A DNA stretch of 7,255 nucleotides from Candidatus Bathyarchaeota archaeon RBG_13_52_12 (GCA_001774245.1 MEZF01000102.1:9472-16726), one strand, 5' to 3'. Positions 1 to 5,208 are shown, counted from the first letter of the stretch. Program-made: numbers and translations. The notes: generated by a model not told the origin, from the letters alone.

Positions 1-336
1 TCTTCGGTAGCCTACGGGGTTGAAGCTGAGAATGGCGTCTGCGCCCAGATCAGCTGCTTGTTTGATGAGCTCGATAGCTTGGCTGGTTCCCATCGCGGCG
101 CAGCCGACTATGAGGGGGCCCCTCCCGTTGATGTGGTCTATGGCTGCTTTAACAACCTTAGTCCAGTCGGAGGTCGACACTAGGTATCCCTCGCCTATGC
201 CAGCGAGGACGCCGACTCCATTGCAGCCGTTCTCAAACTGGTAGTCTATGACCTTCCTCAGGTCTTTTAGGTCTACCTCACCTTTCCTCGTCAGGGGTGT
301 GGGTGGCAGCGAGATTACTCCTCTCAGGGGCTTCAA
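1..336 (-). CDS. DapA/N-acetylneuraminate lyase superfamily protein, N-terminal part (runs off the window edge)
   Basis: The 112 visible residues are the first part of a class I aldolase TIM barrel of the dihydrodipicolinate synthase/NAL superfamily. They run through the first strand (VISLPPTPLT, residues 8-16), the helix VDLKDLRKVIDYQFENGCNG (21-40) and AADLGADAILSFNPVGY (94-110). These match the family's usual 'PTPF..dG.iD...l..l...li..G..g' opening and the 'A...GAD..l...PyY' strand. The superfamily makes or breaks C-C bonds on pyruvate-type keto acids through a Schiff-base lysine, which would lie beyond the window. The usual GTTGE loop reads AGIGE (45-49), so both pyruvate-binding threonines are absent and true DapA activity is doubtful. 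TTG at 336 is the only start between an in-frame TAG upstream and the conserved core. The C-terminal part is missing. Family assignment is firm; substrate unknown. Confidence 0.85.
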   Translation of the reverse strand, partial: MKPLRGVISLPPTPLTRKGEVDLKDLRKVIDYQFENGCNGVGVLAGIGEGYLVSTSDWTKVVKAAIDHINGRGPLIVGCAAMGTSQAIELIKQAADLGADAILSFNPVGYRR

Positions 337-366
337 GTCTACACCGTTTGTGGTTCGGGACTTTTT

Positions 367-375
367 CTATAAATC
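367..375 (-). promoter_or_regulatory. TATA-like promoter of the DapA-like gene
   Basis: On the minus strand the box GATTTATAG is centred about 35 bases before the TTG start at 336. In archaea transcription begins about 25 bases after the TATA box, which puts the start near 345 and gives a leader of roughly 9 bases. The box lies in the 109-base gap after the M24 peptidase gene, so the DapA-like gene can be transcribed on its own. Assigned by position and composition only. Confidence 0.45.
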
Positions 376-445
376 ATTTGCCTATTCTGTTTTTACACAT
401 GCTCATTCTTTCTCATACATGTTACATGCGCGTATGCGCTGGGGC

Positions 446-1711
446 TTAGACCAGGAAAAACTCGTTCCGTCTCCCGCCCATCAGCCGGCACCCAGACGCT
501 GTGAACACCATGTCCTCCTCTAATGCGAACCTCAAGGATTCGCTACTCCACTCTGGAACAGACCCCTCCACGGACAGCTCCATTGTGAACGCGTAGTTAG
601 TCTCCAGTCGTACGTCGCCGCGGCCAATGTTCCTCTCCTGCTCCCAGGGCAACCCGATGAGGGGTCCAGTCTCATGGAGGAGTCGCCCCAAGCTATGACT
701 GTACACCCTCGGATTGGGGATGCCCTCCAGCTTAGCCTTGCTAAGTATGTTGTGGAGGAGCTGATCCCCTGTGAGTCCTCGCTTAAACTCTGCCATAAAC
801 GTGTCTTGGAGTCGGTTTCCCTCAGCCATCAGTGTCCTAAGCCCCTCTGGGGCTTCCTTCTCTCCTGGCTTAAGCACGTATGCCCACTCCTGGTGGTCCG
901 AGATGAGGCCTAGGTACCTGATCCCCACGTCGCACCTGATGAGGTCCGCGGCCCTAATTACAGGGTCTACACCCCCGTAGAGCTGCCCGGCTGACCCCCT
1001 CCTAATGAGGTAGAAGCTAGGTTTGAACGCAGTCTCTATCCCCATGTCTGCGCACCGTTGCCAGTAATGCCACTCTAAATCCTGTGCCGTGGTCACGCCC
1101 GGTACAATTACTTCGCGGCTGTAGCACTCCGCTATCAACGCGTGAGCCACGTCCATGACGTGCTCGTAGAGGATCACCTCCTCGTCACTTAGAGTAGCCA
1201 GCCACCTGGTGGCGCACGCCTCTGCCGAGACGAGCCGGCTAATGTACCTACATGGCAACGCTTTCACAAGCTGGTTGTACAGGTTGTGGGTAAGCCCCCC
1301 TGCGGCCCACTGCACGTGCCCTACATTGATACCTATTTGCTGGGGGTCTCTCTCCTCCACGATGCTACGCAGTAGAGCCCACTGCTCGCTGTGGTGCCTC
1401 CTCCCAGGCCAGGGCGTCTTGTATAAATCCTTAGTGTCCGTCATGGACAGGTTAATCCGCTCTATCCCCGCCTCGGGGCCTCTGTCGTAGAAGACTAGTA
1501 TCTGCAGTATTGGACACCACGTGTCCATTGGTATTATGGACTCGAAGACGGGGTCCAGGTTATCCTCCTGGCAGATAATCAGCCACATGTCGATGCCTGC
1601 TTCTCGCATTGCCACGGGCAGCACCGTCTCTAGGCGATCCGCGAGCACCTTGTTCACAACGTTGGCCCTTTGACGCATGGGCAGAACCCTGGGGAAGCCT
1701 TCTGGACTCAT
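446..1711 (-). CDS. M24 family metallopeptidase (Xaa-Pro peptidase/creatinase-like)
   Basis: This is a 421-residue cytoplasmic protein with no signal peptide. Residues ~12-165 form a creatinase-type N-terminal domain and ~180-415 the pita-bread catalytic domain. The five expected metal ligands are visible: D261 in CDVG, D272 in SDHQ, H339 in SHSLG, E378 in TMELS and E399 in LEED. A second histidine-glutamate pair (H346, E347) follows H339, as in aminopeptidase P. M24 enzymes of this type usually bind two metal ions and remove an N-terminal residue before proline or cleave related C-N bonds. The motifs differ from classic PepP: HSLG replaces the HG.G type, and MELS replaces the usual EPG. The substrate may therefore not be an Xaa-Pro peptide. 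ATG at 1711 is taken as the start. An in-frame ATG at 1678 (MRQRANVV) is a credible alternative, because the family as I remember it opens with MRQRA-like residues. Confidence 0.85.
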   Translation of the reverse strand: MSPEGFPRVLPMRQRANVVNKVLADRLETVLPVAMREAGIDMWLIICQEDNLDPVFESIIPMDTWCPILQILVFYDRGPEAGIERINLSMTDTKDLYKTPWPGRRHHSEQWALLRSIVEERDPQQIGINVGHVQWAAGGLTHNLYNQLVKALPCRYISRLVSAEACATRWLATLSDEEVILYEHVMDVAHALIAECYSREVIVPGVTTAQDLEWHYWQRCADMGIETAFKPSFYLIRRGSAGQLYGGVDPVIRAADLIRCDVGIRYLGLISDHQEWAYVLKPGEKEAPEGLRTLMAEGNRLQDTFMAEFKRGLTGDQLLHNILSKAKLEGIPNPRVYSHSLGRLLHETGPLIGLPWEQERNIGRGDVRLETNYAFTMELSVEGSVPEWSSESLRFALEEDMVFTASGCRLMGGRRNEFFLV

Positions 1712-1737
1712 CTAACTAACACAACAACATTGTTCGT

Positions 1738-1757
1738 ACATTAACCTCTTAATACAT
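1738..1757 (-). promoter_or_regulatory. Possible promoter of the M24 peptidase gene
   Basis: Read on the minus strand, two weak AT-rich boxes, GTATTAA and further downstream TTAATGTA, lie about 30-45 bases before the ATG at 1711. That is the spacing seen at other genes here. Neither is a good TATA match, so the exact box is uncertain. No Shine-Dalgarno sequence precedes the ATG, which fits a near-leaderless transcript. Confidence 0.25.
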
Positions 1758-1794
1758 TCATCGGAGCAAGAGGGTGAAGCGATTTAATTGGGAC

Positions 1795-1818
1795 AAAAAA
1801 ATGGCGTGCGCATCACGC
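1795..1818 (-). terminator. Hairpin plus T7 terminator downstream of hsp20
   Basis: On the minus strand the arm GCGTG, a five-base loop ATGCG and the arm CACGC are followed by CA and seven Ts. The stem is perfect at five base pairs. Archaeal polymerase stops mainly at U-rich tracts, and a preceding stem is compatible with that. The element lies about 100 bases after the hsp20 stop codon and before the likely M24 promoter, so it would separate the two transcripts. Confidence 0.55.
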
Positions 1819-1916
1819 GTGGATATGATCTTTGAACGTTTACATGAATTCGTAGTGGTCGTCGCTAAGCATTTGCGCTTACGTGTGAAGTGGGTTAAAG
1901 TTGCTACTTAGGTGCT

Positions 1917-2510
1917 TCACTGAATCTTTATTGTCCGCCCCGAACCTTTCTCAATCCTCCTCTTGATGACCGTCTCTAAGACTCCATTCCGGTATGTACT
2001 CGTAGCTGAGTCCTCATCCACCTCGAAGGGGAGCTCCAACTCCTTGTGATATCTGTGATCGGGGCTAGTGACGTCGATAGTCAGCGCCCTCTCCGTAGCG
2101 TAGAGCTGTATGTCCTCCTTCTCGACACCCGGAAGCTCTGCTATTATCTTTATCTGGTCTTGTTCTTGGATGATGTCAACGAGGGGCTCCCTCGCTTCCT
2201 GGAGACTAAGTGGTTTCTTATCCTCCCCAACATTCGTGTTGGGCTTCATGTTACCGAACTCGCGGACGACCGGTTTACCATCGGGTCCAATTTTAACTGA
2301 GTAGCCGTAGACGAAGGGACCATACTCCTTCTTCACAGATCCGTCCGGGAGAATATGCTCTTGAGCCAAGTCCTCGGGAATCTGACCTTCTAACTCCTTG
2401 AAGACATCAGCCATCTCTTTCTCCATCTCCTCGATCATCCTCTCTAGGTCGGGGAAGATGAATGGCGAGCCGCGTTTTCTACGCTTCTCCCACTCCTCCC
2501 AAAAAGACAA
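1917..2510 (-). CDS. hsp20: Hsp20/alpha-crystallin small heat-shock protein
   Basis: This 197-residue ATP-independent holdase should bind unfolding proteins in the cytoplasm. Residues ~1-45 are strongly charged, probably helical, and rich in Trp, Glu and Lys. Residues 64-87 (GPFVYGYSVKIGPDGKPVV and on) form the linker block typical of archaeal sHSPs. The alpha-crystallin domain spans ~107-184, with VDIIQEQDQIKIIAELPGVE at its start and the hallmark NGVLE (175-179) near its end. The C-terminal TIKIQ supplies the I-x-I motif (194-196) that docks onto a neighbouring subunit during oligomer assembly. The start is TTG: an in-frame TGA lies upstream with no ATG between. A good Shine-Dalgarno-like AGGGTG (2518-2523) precedes it by seven bases. 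The gene is divergent from thiI. Family assignment is very secure. Confidence 0.95.
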   Translation of the reverse strand: MSFWEEWEKRRKRGSPFIFPDLERMIEEMEKEMADVFKELEGQIPEDLAQEHILPDGSVKKEYGPFVYGYSVKIGPDGKPVVREFGNMKPNTNVGEDKKPLSLQEAREPLVDIIQEQDQIKIIAELPGVEKEDIQLYATERALTIDVTSPDHRYHKELELPFEVDEDSATSTYRNGVLETVIKRRIEKGSGRTIKIQ

Positions 2511-2545
2511 TTCACTGCACCCTGTAGAGTGTGAAGAGGCTCACG

Positions 2546-2553
2546 TTTTAAAA
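2546..2553. promoter_or_regulatory. Palindromic TATA-like box shared by hsp20 and thiI
   Basis: TTTTAAAA reads the same on both strands and lies between two divergent genes. For hsp20 it predicts a start near 2524, with a leader of about 14 bases carrying the AGGGTG ribosome-binding site. For thiI it predicts a start near 2576, giving a leader of about 26 bases. No better TATA candidate is visible for hsp20. ThiI could alternatively use a weaker AT-rich stretch closer to 2570. Confidence 0.5.
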
Positions 2554-2601
2554 GAGTATCCCGCGCAACTTATCAGGCTCCATAGAGTAAAGCCTATTGA
2601 A

Positions 2602-3762
2602 ATGCCCATACTTGCAGCCTACAACGAGATAGCCTTAAAGAGCCGATACGTGCGCGCCACACTTGAGAGGAAACTCGCTACTCAGATCGATTACACCTTG
2701 AAAAAGGGGGGCTACAACGAGGCGAAGTCCAGGAGACAATTCGGCAGGATTATAGTTGATGGTGTTCCGCCTGAGGCAGCTGGGATAGTTGCTAAAGTCT
2801 TCGGAGTTGTTCACGCCATCCCCTCCATGGAGGCCAGCAGTGGTCTTGATGAAGTTGTATCCCTGGCTGTTGATGTAGCCGACCACTCCTTGAAAGAGGG
2901 CAACTCCTTCGCCGTGAGGCCTAAGGTAGTTGGAGAACACCCTTATGGAAGTCGGGACGTGGCTGTGAAAGCTGGAGCCGCTATATTAGAGGCCTACAAG
3001 AATAGAGGCGTTAGGGTGAACCTTACCTCCCCGGACGTGACGATTGGCATCGAAGTACGCGATAAAAACTCATACATCTACTCCGCCGTGGTGAATGGTG
3101 TCGGGGGACTCCCCTATGGCTCCCAGGGTCGAGCTGTCTCTCTCTTCAGCGGGGGCATCGATAGCCCAGTTGCTACATGGCTTACCATGAAACGTGGGGT
3201 CGAGGTCTATCCACTCTTTATGGACCAAACCCCCTACGTTGGGGAGAGCTACCTCCGAAGGGCTGAAGAGGCATCCAGAAGCATGATCAAATACGTCCCC
3301 GTCGAGGGATTCTCACTCTACTCAGCACCGATGGGTTTCATAATGGAACGTATACTGGAGTCCCCCGAGCCACGATTCACTTGTATCCTGTGTAAAAGGT
3401 CAATGTATAGAATCGCTGAGGAGTTTAGTAGGTACAAGAAGGCTAAAGCGATAGTTACAGGTGAGAGTCTGGGACAGGTAGCTAGCCAGACACTTGATAA
3501 TCTATATGTTCTCGACTCCGCTGTCACTATGCCCGTCCTCCGCCCGCTTATCGGCTTAGACAAGGTTGAGATCGAAAACAGAGCCAGAGTGATCGGTACT
3601 TACTCCTTGACCGCTCACAGGGTAGAGGGATGCAAAGCCGTCCCATCTAAACCTGCTACTACTAGCAGGATCGAGAAGATCGAAGCCCTCGAGACGCAGC
3701 TTGGCCTCGCTGATCTCTGCTGCGAGAGCGCAAAGAAGATCATACGCCTCAGATTGGGCTAA
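2602..3762 (+). CDS. thiI: tRNA 4-thiouridine synthetase ThiI (THUMP + PP-loop)
   Basis: This 386-residue enzyme should adenylate and thiolate U8 of tRNA to 4-thiouridine. Residues 1-75 are the N-terminal ferredoxin-like domain, opening with AAYNEIALKSRYVR. Residues ~100-160 are the THUMP tRNA-binding domain. The PP-loop ATPase carries SGGIDS at 183-188, and TGESLGQVASQTLDN matches the ThiI signature. There is no C-terminal rhodanese domain, as is usual in archaea. C261 and C264 form a CxxC, and C344 is a third downstream cysteine. This layout resembles the Fe-S-dependent ThiI described in methanogens. The start is ATG 2602, because the conserved N-terminus begins there. The frame stays open upstream to 2398, but that part is antisense to hsp20 and unlike the family. 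Function is well supported; use of an Fe-S cluster is inferred. Confidence 0.93.
   Translation: MPILAAYNEIALKSRYVRATLERKLATQIDYTLKKGGYNEAKSRRQFGRIIVDGVPPEAAGIVAKVFGVVHAIPSMEASSGLDEVVSLAVDVADHSLKEGNSFAVRPKVVGEHPYGSRDVAVKAGAAILEAYKNRGVRVNLTSPDVTIGIEVRDKNSYIYSAVVNGVGGLPYGSQGRAVSLFSGGIDSPVATWLTMKRGVEVYPLFMDQTPYVGESYLRRAEEASRSMIKYVPVEGFSLYSAPMGFIMERILESPEPRFTCILCKRSMYRIAEEFSRYKKAKAIVTGESLGQVASQTLDNLYVLDSAVTMPVLRPLIGLDKVEIENRARVIGTYSLTAHRVEGCKAVPSKPATTSRIEKIEALETQLGLADLCCESAKKIIRLRLG
3652..3669 (+). repeat. Inverted repeat inside the thiI 3' coding region
   Basis: CCTGCTA, a four-base loop CTAC and TAGCAGG form a perfect 7-bp stem about 95 bases before the thiI stop codon. It encodes part of KPATTSR. 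It could fold in the mRNA, but no T-tract follows, so it is not a conventional terminator. Confidence 0.5.
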
Positions 3763-3766
3763 AGAT

Positions 3767-3774
3767 GAAATATA
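3767..3774 (+). promoter_or_regulatory. TATA-like promoter of the thyX cluster
   Basis: GAAATATA starts five bases after the thiI stop codon and is centred about 34 bases before ATG 3805. Transcription would begin near 3797, leaving a leader of about 8 bases. This would let the small gene and the two thyX genes be expressed separately from thiI, though read-through from thiI is also possible. Confidence 0.45.
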
Positions 3775-3804
3775 CGACGCCTATTAATCTGGTTGGGTAC
3801 TGTT

Positions 3805-4065
3805 ATGGCTATACCGACAGATGCACTTGCGGATAGTGTCGACCTCGACTTCACCGAAGTCGAGGAACACTGGAACGTCTACCAGCTTAGCGACGGAACA
3901 AAGCTCAAGGTCAAACTGATCGTCAGGGGGGTTAAGAGGCTCAAACAATTCGAGCCCGACGGAACCCCCGTCTATTTGATAAACTCGATGAACGTGGTTA
4001 GGGCAATAGACATCCCAGCTGACGTAAAGGCGAAGCCGAAGAAAAGCAGTATGCCACCGGTGTAA
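3805..4065 (+). CDS. Small conserved-looking protein of unknown function
   Basis: I do not recognise a named family for this 86-residue soluble protein. After an acidic opening (residues 5-22) comes a compact, probably all-beta core: WNVYQLSDGTKLKVKLIVRG (23-42), then TPVYLINSMNVVRAIDIP (54-71). The tail is Lys/Pro-rich (76-86). The strand pattern would suit a small SH3- or Sm-like barrel, but that is only an impression. I chose ATG 3805 because it fits the TATA box spacing. TTG 3793, four codons earlier, is an alternative. The gene stops six bases before the ThyX-like gene, and its last codons carry that gene's GGTG ribosome-binding site, so the two are probably co-translated. A strong hairpin lies in its early codons. 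Its place in the cluster suggests, but does not show, a link to thymidylate synthesis. Confidence 0.72.
   Translation: MAIPTDALADSVDLDFTEVEEHWNVYQLSDGTKLKVKLIVRGVKRLKQFEPDGTPVYLINSMNVVRAIDIPADVKAKPKKSSMPPV
3843..3865 (+). repeat. Perfect 10-bp inverted repeat in the first codons of the small gene
   Basis: CCTCGACTTC, a three-base loop ACC and GAAGTCGAGG form a perfect, GC-containing 10-bp stem. It starts 38 bases after the ATG at 3805 and encodes the near-palindromic peptide DLDFTEVE. As RNA it would be a stable hairpin close to the translation start; as DNA it could also be a dyad protein-binding site. It may equally be a coincidence of codon choice. Confidence 0.6.
4059..4062 (+). promoter_or_regulatory. 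Ribosome-binding site deciding the TTG start of the ThyX-like gene
   Basis: GGTG, matching the archaeal 16S 3' end complement, ends nine bases before TTG 4072. It lies within the last codons of the preceding gene. No ATG or GTG start in this frame would include the conserved N-terminal strand, so this site supports TTG as the true start. Confidence 0.5.
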
Positions 4066-4071
4066 CACCCG

Positions 4072-4482
4072 TTGAACCTCTGGTTACTCGCCTCAACCCC
4101 CGCGGTGGAGACGATTATCGCCACTGCGATGCTCACGACGACGAGCGAGGCGGCACCATCAACACTCTTTCACAGACTGTCCACCAACCCCGAGAAGGTA
4201 ACCGAGTTAGTAGAGAGGTTAGAGGTCCAGCACGGGAGCATTCTTGAGCATAATAGGATGAACTGGTTTCTTGAGGCGAGTGAGGGAGAGGTCCTCAGGA
4301 TTCTGTTAACAAACAAGTTCTTTACATTTACGAGGCTTAGCTCAAATCGGTGGCTCGTCAGCGCGAATCTGCGAACCGTTCTTGAATCCCAAGCTATGAG
4401 GGGTGATTTCCCTAAGTTGCTTCTTGAATCAATTTCCAGCGTAGCCCCCTCAATCTACACGTCCGCGAGGCGGATGAGATGA
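4072..4482 (+). CDS. ThyX-like protein lacking the RHR signature (possible ThyX partner subunit)
   Basis: This 136-residue protein resembles an internally shortened flavin-dependent thymidylate synthase. The opening strand NLWLLAS (2-8) is followed by the helix VTELVERLEVQHGSILEHNR (43-62). There H54, S56, E59 and H60 align with the H-x-T-x-x-E-H motif that contacts FAD in Thermotoga ThyX. WLVSANLRTVLE (94-105) resembles the later TVNARSLMNFL segment, keeping N99 and R101. Between them only about 25-30 residues remain, where a normal ThyX has close to 100, and the RHRxxSxxxxSxRY motif is absent. It should not bind dUMP alone. It starts at TTG with a GGTG site, and its TGA stop overlaps the next start as ATGA, so equal expression with ThyX is likely. 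It could be a structural or FAD-binding partner, or a decaying duplicate. Its clean reading frame and retained motif favour the former. Confidence 0.72.
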   Translation: MNLWLLASTPAVETIIATAMLTTTSEAAPSTLFHRLSTNPEKVTELVERLEVQHGSILEHNRMNWFLEASEGEVLRILLTNKFFTFTRLSSNRWLVSANLRTVLESQAMRGDFPKLLLESISSVAPSIYTSARRMR

Positions 4483-5084
4483 AGGTAGAGTTGTTGAGTC
4501 ACACTTCGAGCGACAACCTATTGGCTTCGTTGCCCGCTTCGGAGATTGCTGAGAGCGAGTTCCTCGGCCACATTTGCTTCACCTTCGCCATCGAGGGGGT
4601 AAGCAGGGCATGCAGCCATCAACTCGTTCGCCACAGAGTCGCTAGCTTCAGTCAGCAAAGTCAGAGGTACATACAGGTGAAGAAGCTTCAAGATCACATC
4701 GTCATCCCACACACGATAACCAAAAAAGCTGAAGATGAATTCGAAGTCTTCATCAAGGAGGCGAGCAGAGCTTATAGTCAGCTCGTAACCGAGGGCGTGC
4801 CGAAAGAAGACGCCCGCTTCATACTCCCGAACGCCACCGAGACTAACCTCCTCATGACAATGGATGGGAGAAGCCTAATGCACTTTTTTGGCCTACGACT
4901 CTGCAACAGGGTGCAATGGGAGATCAGGGCGATGGCTGAGGAGATTCTCCAACGGGTTCGGGAGGTCGAACCCGTATTATATCAAGAAGCCGGGCCATAT
5001 TGCGTCCAGCTAGGCAAATGCCCAGAGGGACGCTTCAGCTGTGGCAAGATGGCGGAGATGAAGACCAAATACTACAGTGACTAA
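4479..5084 (+). CDS. thyX: Flavin-dependent thymidylate synthase ThyX
   Basis: ThyX makes dTMP from dUMP using methylene-tetrahydrofolate, FAD and NADPH, replacing ThyA. The 201-residue product contains the family signature RHRVASFSQQSQRY (51-64) and VSRACSHQLV just before it. LPNATETNLLMTMDGRSLMH (116-135) and QWEIRAMAEEIL (146-157) are also family-typical. The tail, with C175, C181 and C188 (GPYC, KCPEG, SCGK), is typical of crenarchaeal-type ThyX and may bind metal. The N-terminus is odd. After MKVELLSHT only about 20 residues precede GHICFTF, so roughly 20-30 residues are missing. The FAD-contacting GHxT/SxxEH motif reads AESEFLGH, keeping only the last histidine. The usual N of TVNAR is D129. 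The preceding gene retains those very residues. ATG 4479 overlaps the upstream stop (ATGA), indicating translational coupling. Reading the other frame does not restore the missing part. Confidence 0.92.
   Translation: MKVELLSHTSSDNLLASLPASEIAESEFLGHICFTFAIEGVSRACSHQLVRHRVASFSQQSQRYIQVKKLQDHIVIPHTITKKAEDEFEVFIKEASRAYSQLVTEGVPKEDARFILPNATETNLLMTMDGRSLMHFFGLRLCNRVQWEIRAMAEEILQRVREVEPVLYQEAGPYCVQLGKCPEGRFSCGKMAEMKTKYYSD
4952..4975 (+). repeat. Perfect 9-bp inverted repeat inside thyX
   Basis: ACGGGTTCG, a six-base loop GGAGGT and CGAACCCGT form a perfect GC-rich stem. It encodes RVREVEPV about 110 bases before the thyX stop. It resembles a tRNA T-arm superficially but there is no tRNA around it. 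No T-tract follows directly. Confidence 0.55.
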
Positions 5085-5193
5085 CGAAAAACCTTTTAAT
5101 AGATTGAGTCGACCTTCAGAGCAAACACATCCATCACTAAACACGAAATAAAAGCTAGCGTCGCTAAAGGTAATCACCTCGCGCGCGCATATA

Positions 5194-5208
5194 ACAGATT
5201 AAATCTGT
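5194..5208. repeat. Palindrome between the convergent thyX and DUF998 genes
   Basis: ACAGATT, a central A and AATCTGT form a perfect 7-bp dyad just beyond the DUF998 stop codon, in the 127-base gap between converging genes. With one central base it is better suited to a dimeric protein site or a replication or termination element than to a tight RNA hairpin. Directly next to it (5180-5193) is a 14-base alternating pyrimidine-purine run. The T-rich GCTTTTATTT on the minus strand (about 5145-5154), after a short TAGC/GCTA stem, may end the DUF998 transcript. CCTTTT after thyX (about 5092-5097) may do the same for thyX. Confidence 0.45.

Noticed and set aside
426..439. ATGCGC repeated twice with a two-base spacer, just after the M24 stop codon
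   Set aside because: Only two short copies with no further structure or T-tract; likely chance.
1801..1911. A 36-codon plus-strand frame (MACASRVDMIFERLHE...) in the gap between hsp20 and the M24 gene
   Set aside because: It has no ribosome-binding site, and the AT-rich box before it is too close. Its leader A-tract and first codons coincide with the minus-strand hairpin and T7 terminator, which explains the sequence better.
2398..2601. Upstream extension of the thiI reading frame by 68 codons
   Set aside because: It is antisense to the hsp20 coding region, does not resemble ThiI, and the conserved ThiI N-terminus begins exactly at ATG 2602.
3784..4068. Minus-strand open frame opposite the small gene of the thyX cluster
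   Set aside because: It is the shadow of a plus-strand gene whose start, ribosome-binding spacing and neighbours all fit. The antisense product shows no family features.
4072..4482. The possibility that the two thyX genes are one gene broken by a frameshift
   Set aside because: Both frames are open with their own starts, and the overlap is a clean ATGA. Each begins with its own N-terminal strand (NLWLLAS and VELLSHT), so they look like two paralogous chains, not halves of one.
4953..4974. GGGTTCG ... CGAACCC, resembling a tRNA T-arm
   Set aside because: No acceptor, D-arm or anticodon arm can be drawn around it, and it lies inside conserved thyX codons.
5173..5180. ATCACCTC, identical to the archaeal 16S 3' end; its complement GAGGTGAT would be a perfect Shine-Dalgarno on the minus strand
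   Set aside because: No start codon follows at a usable distance on the minus strand. A frame starting at the GTG inside it runs antisense into thyX without resembling any protein.
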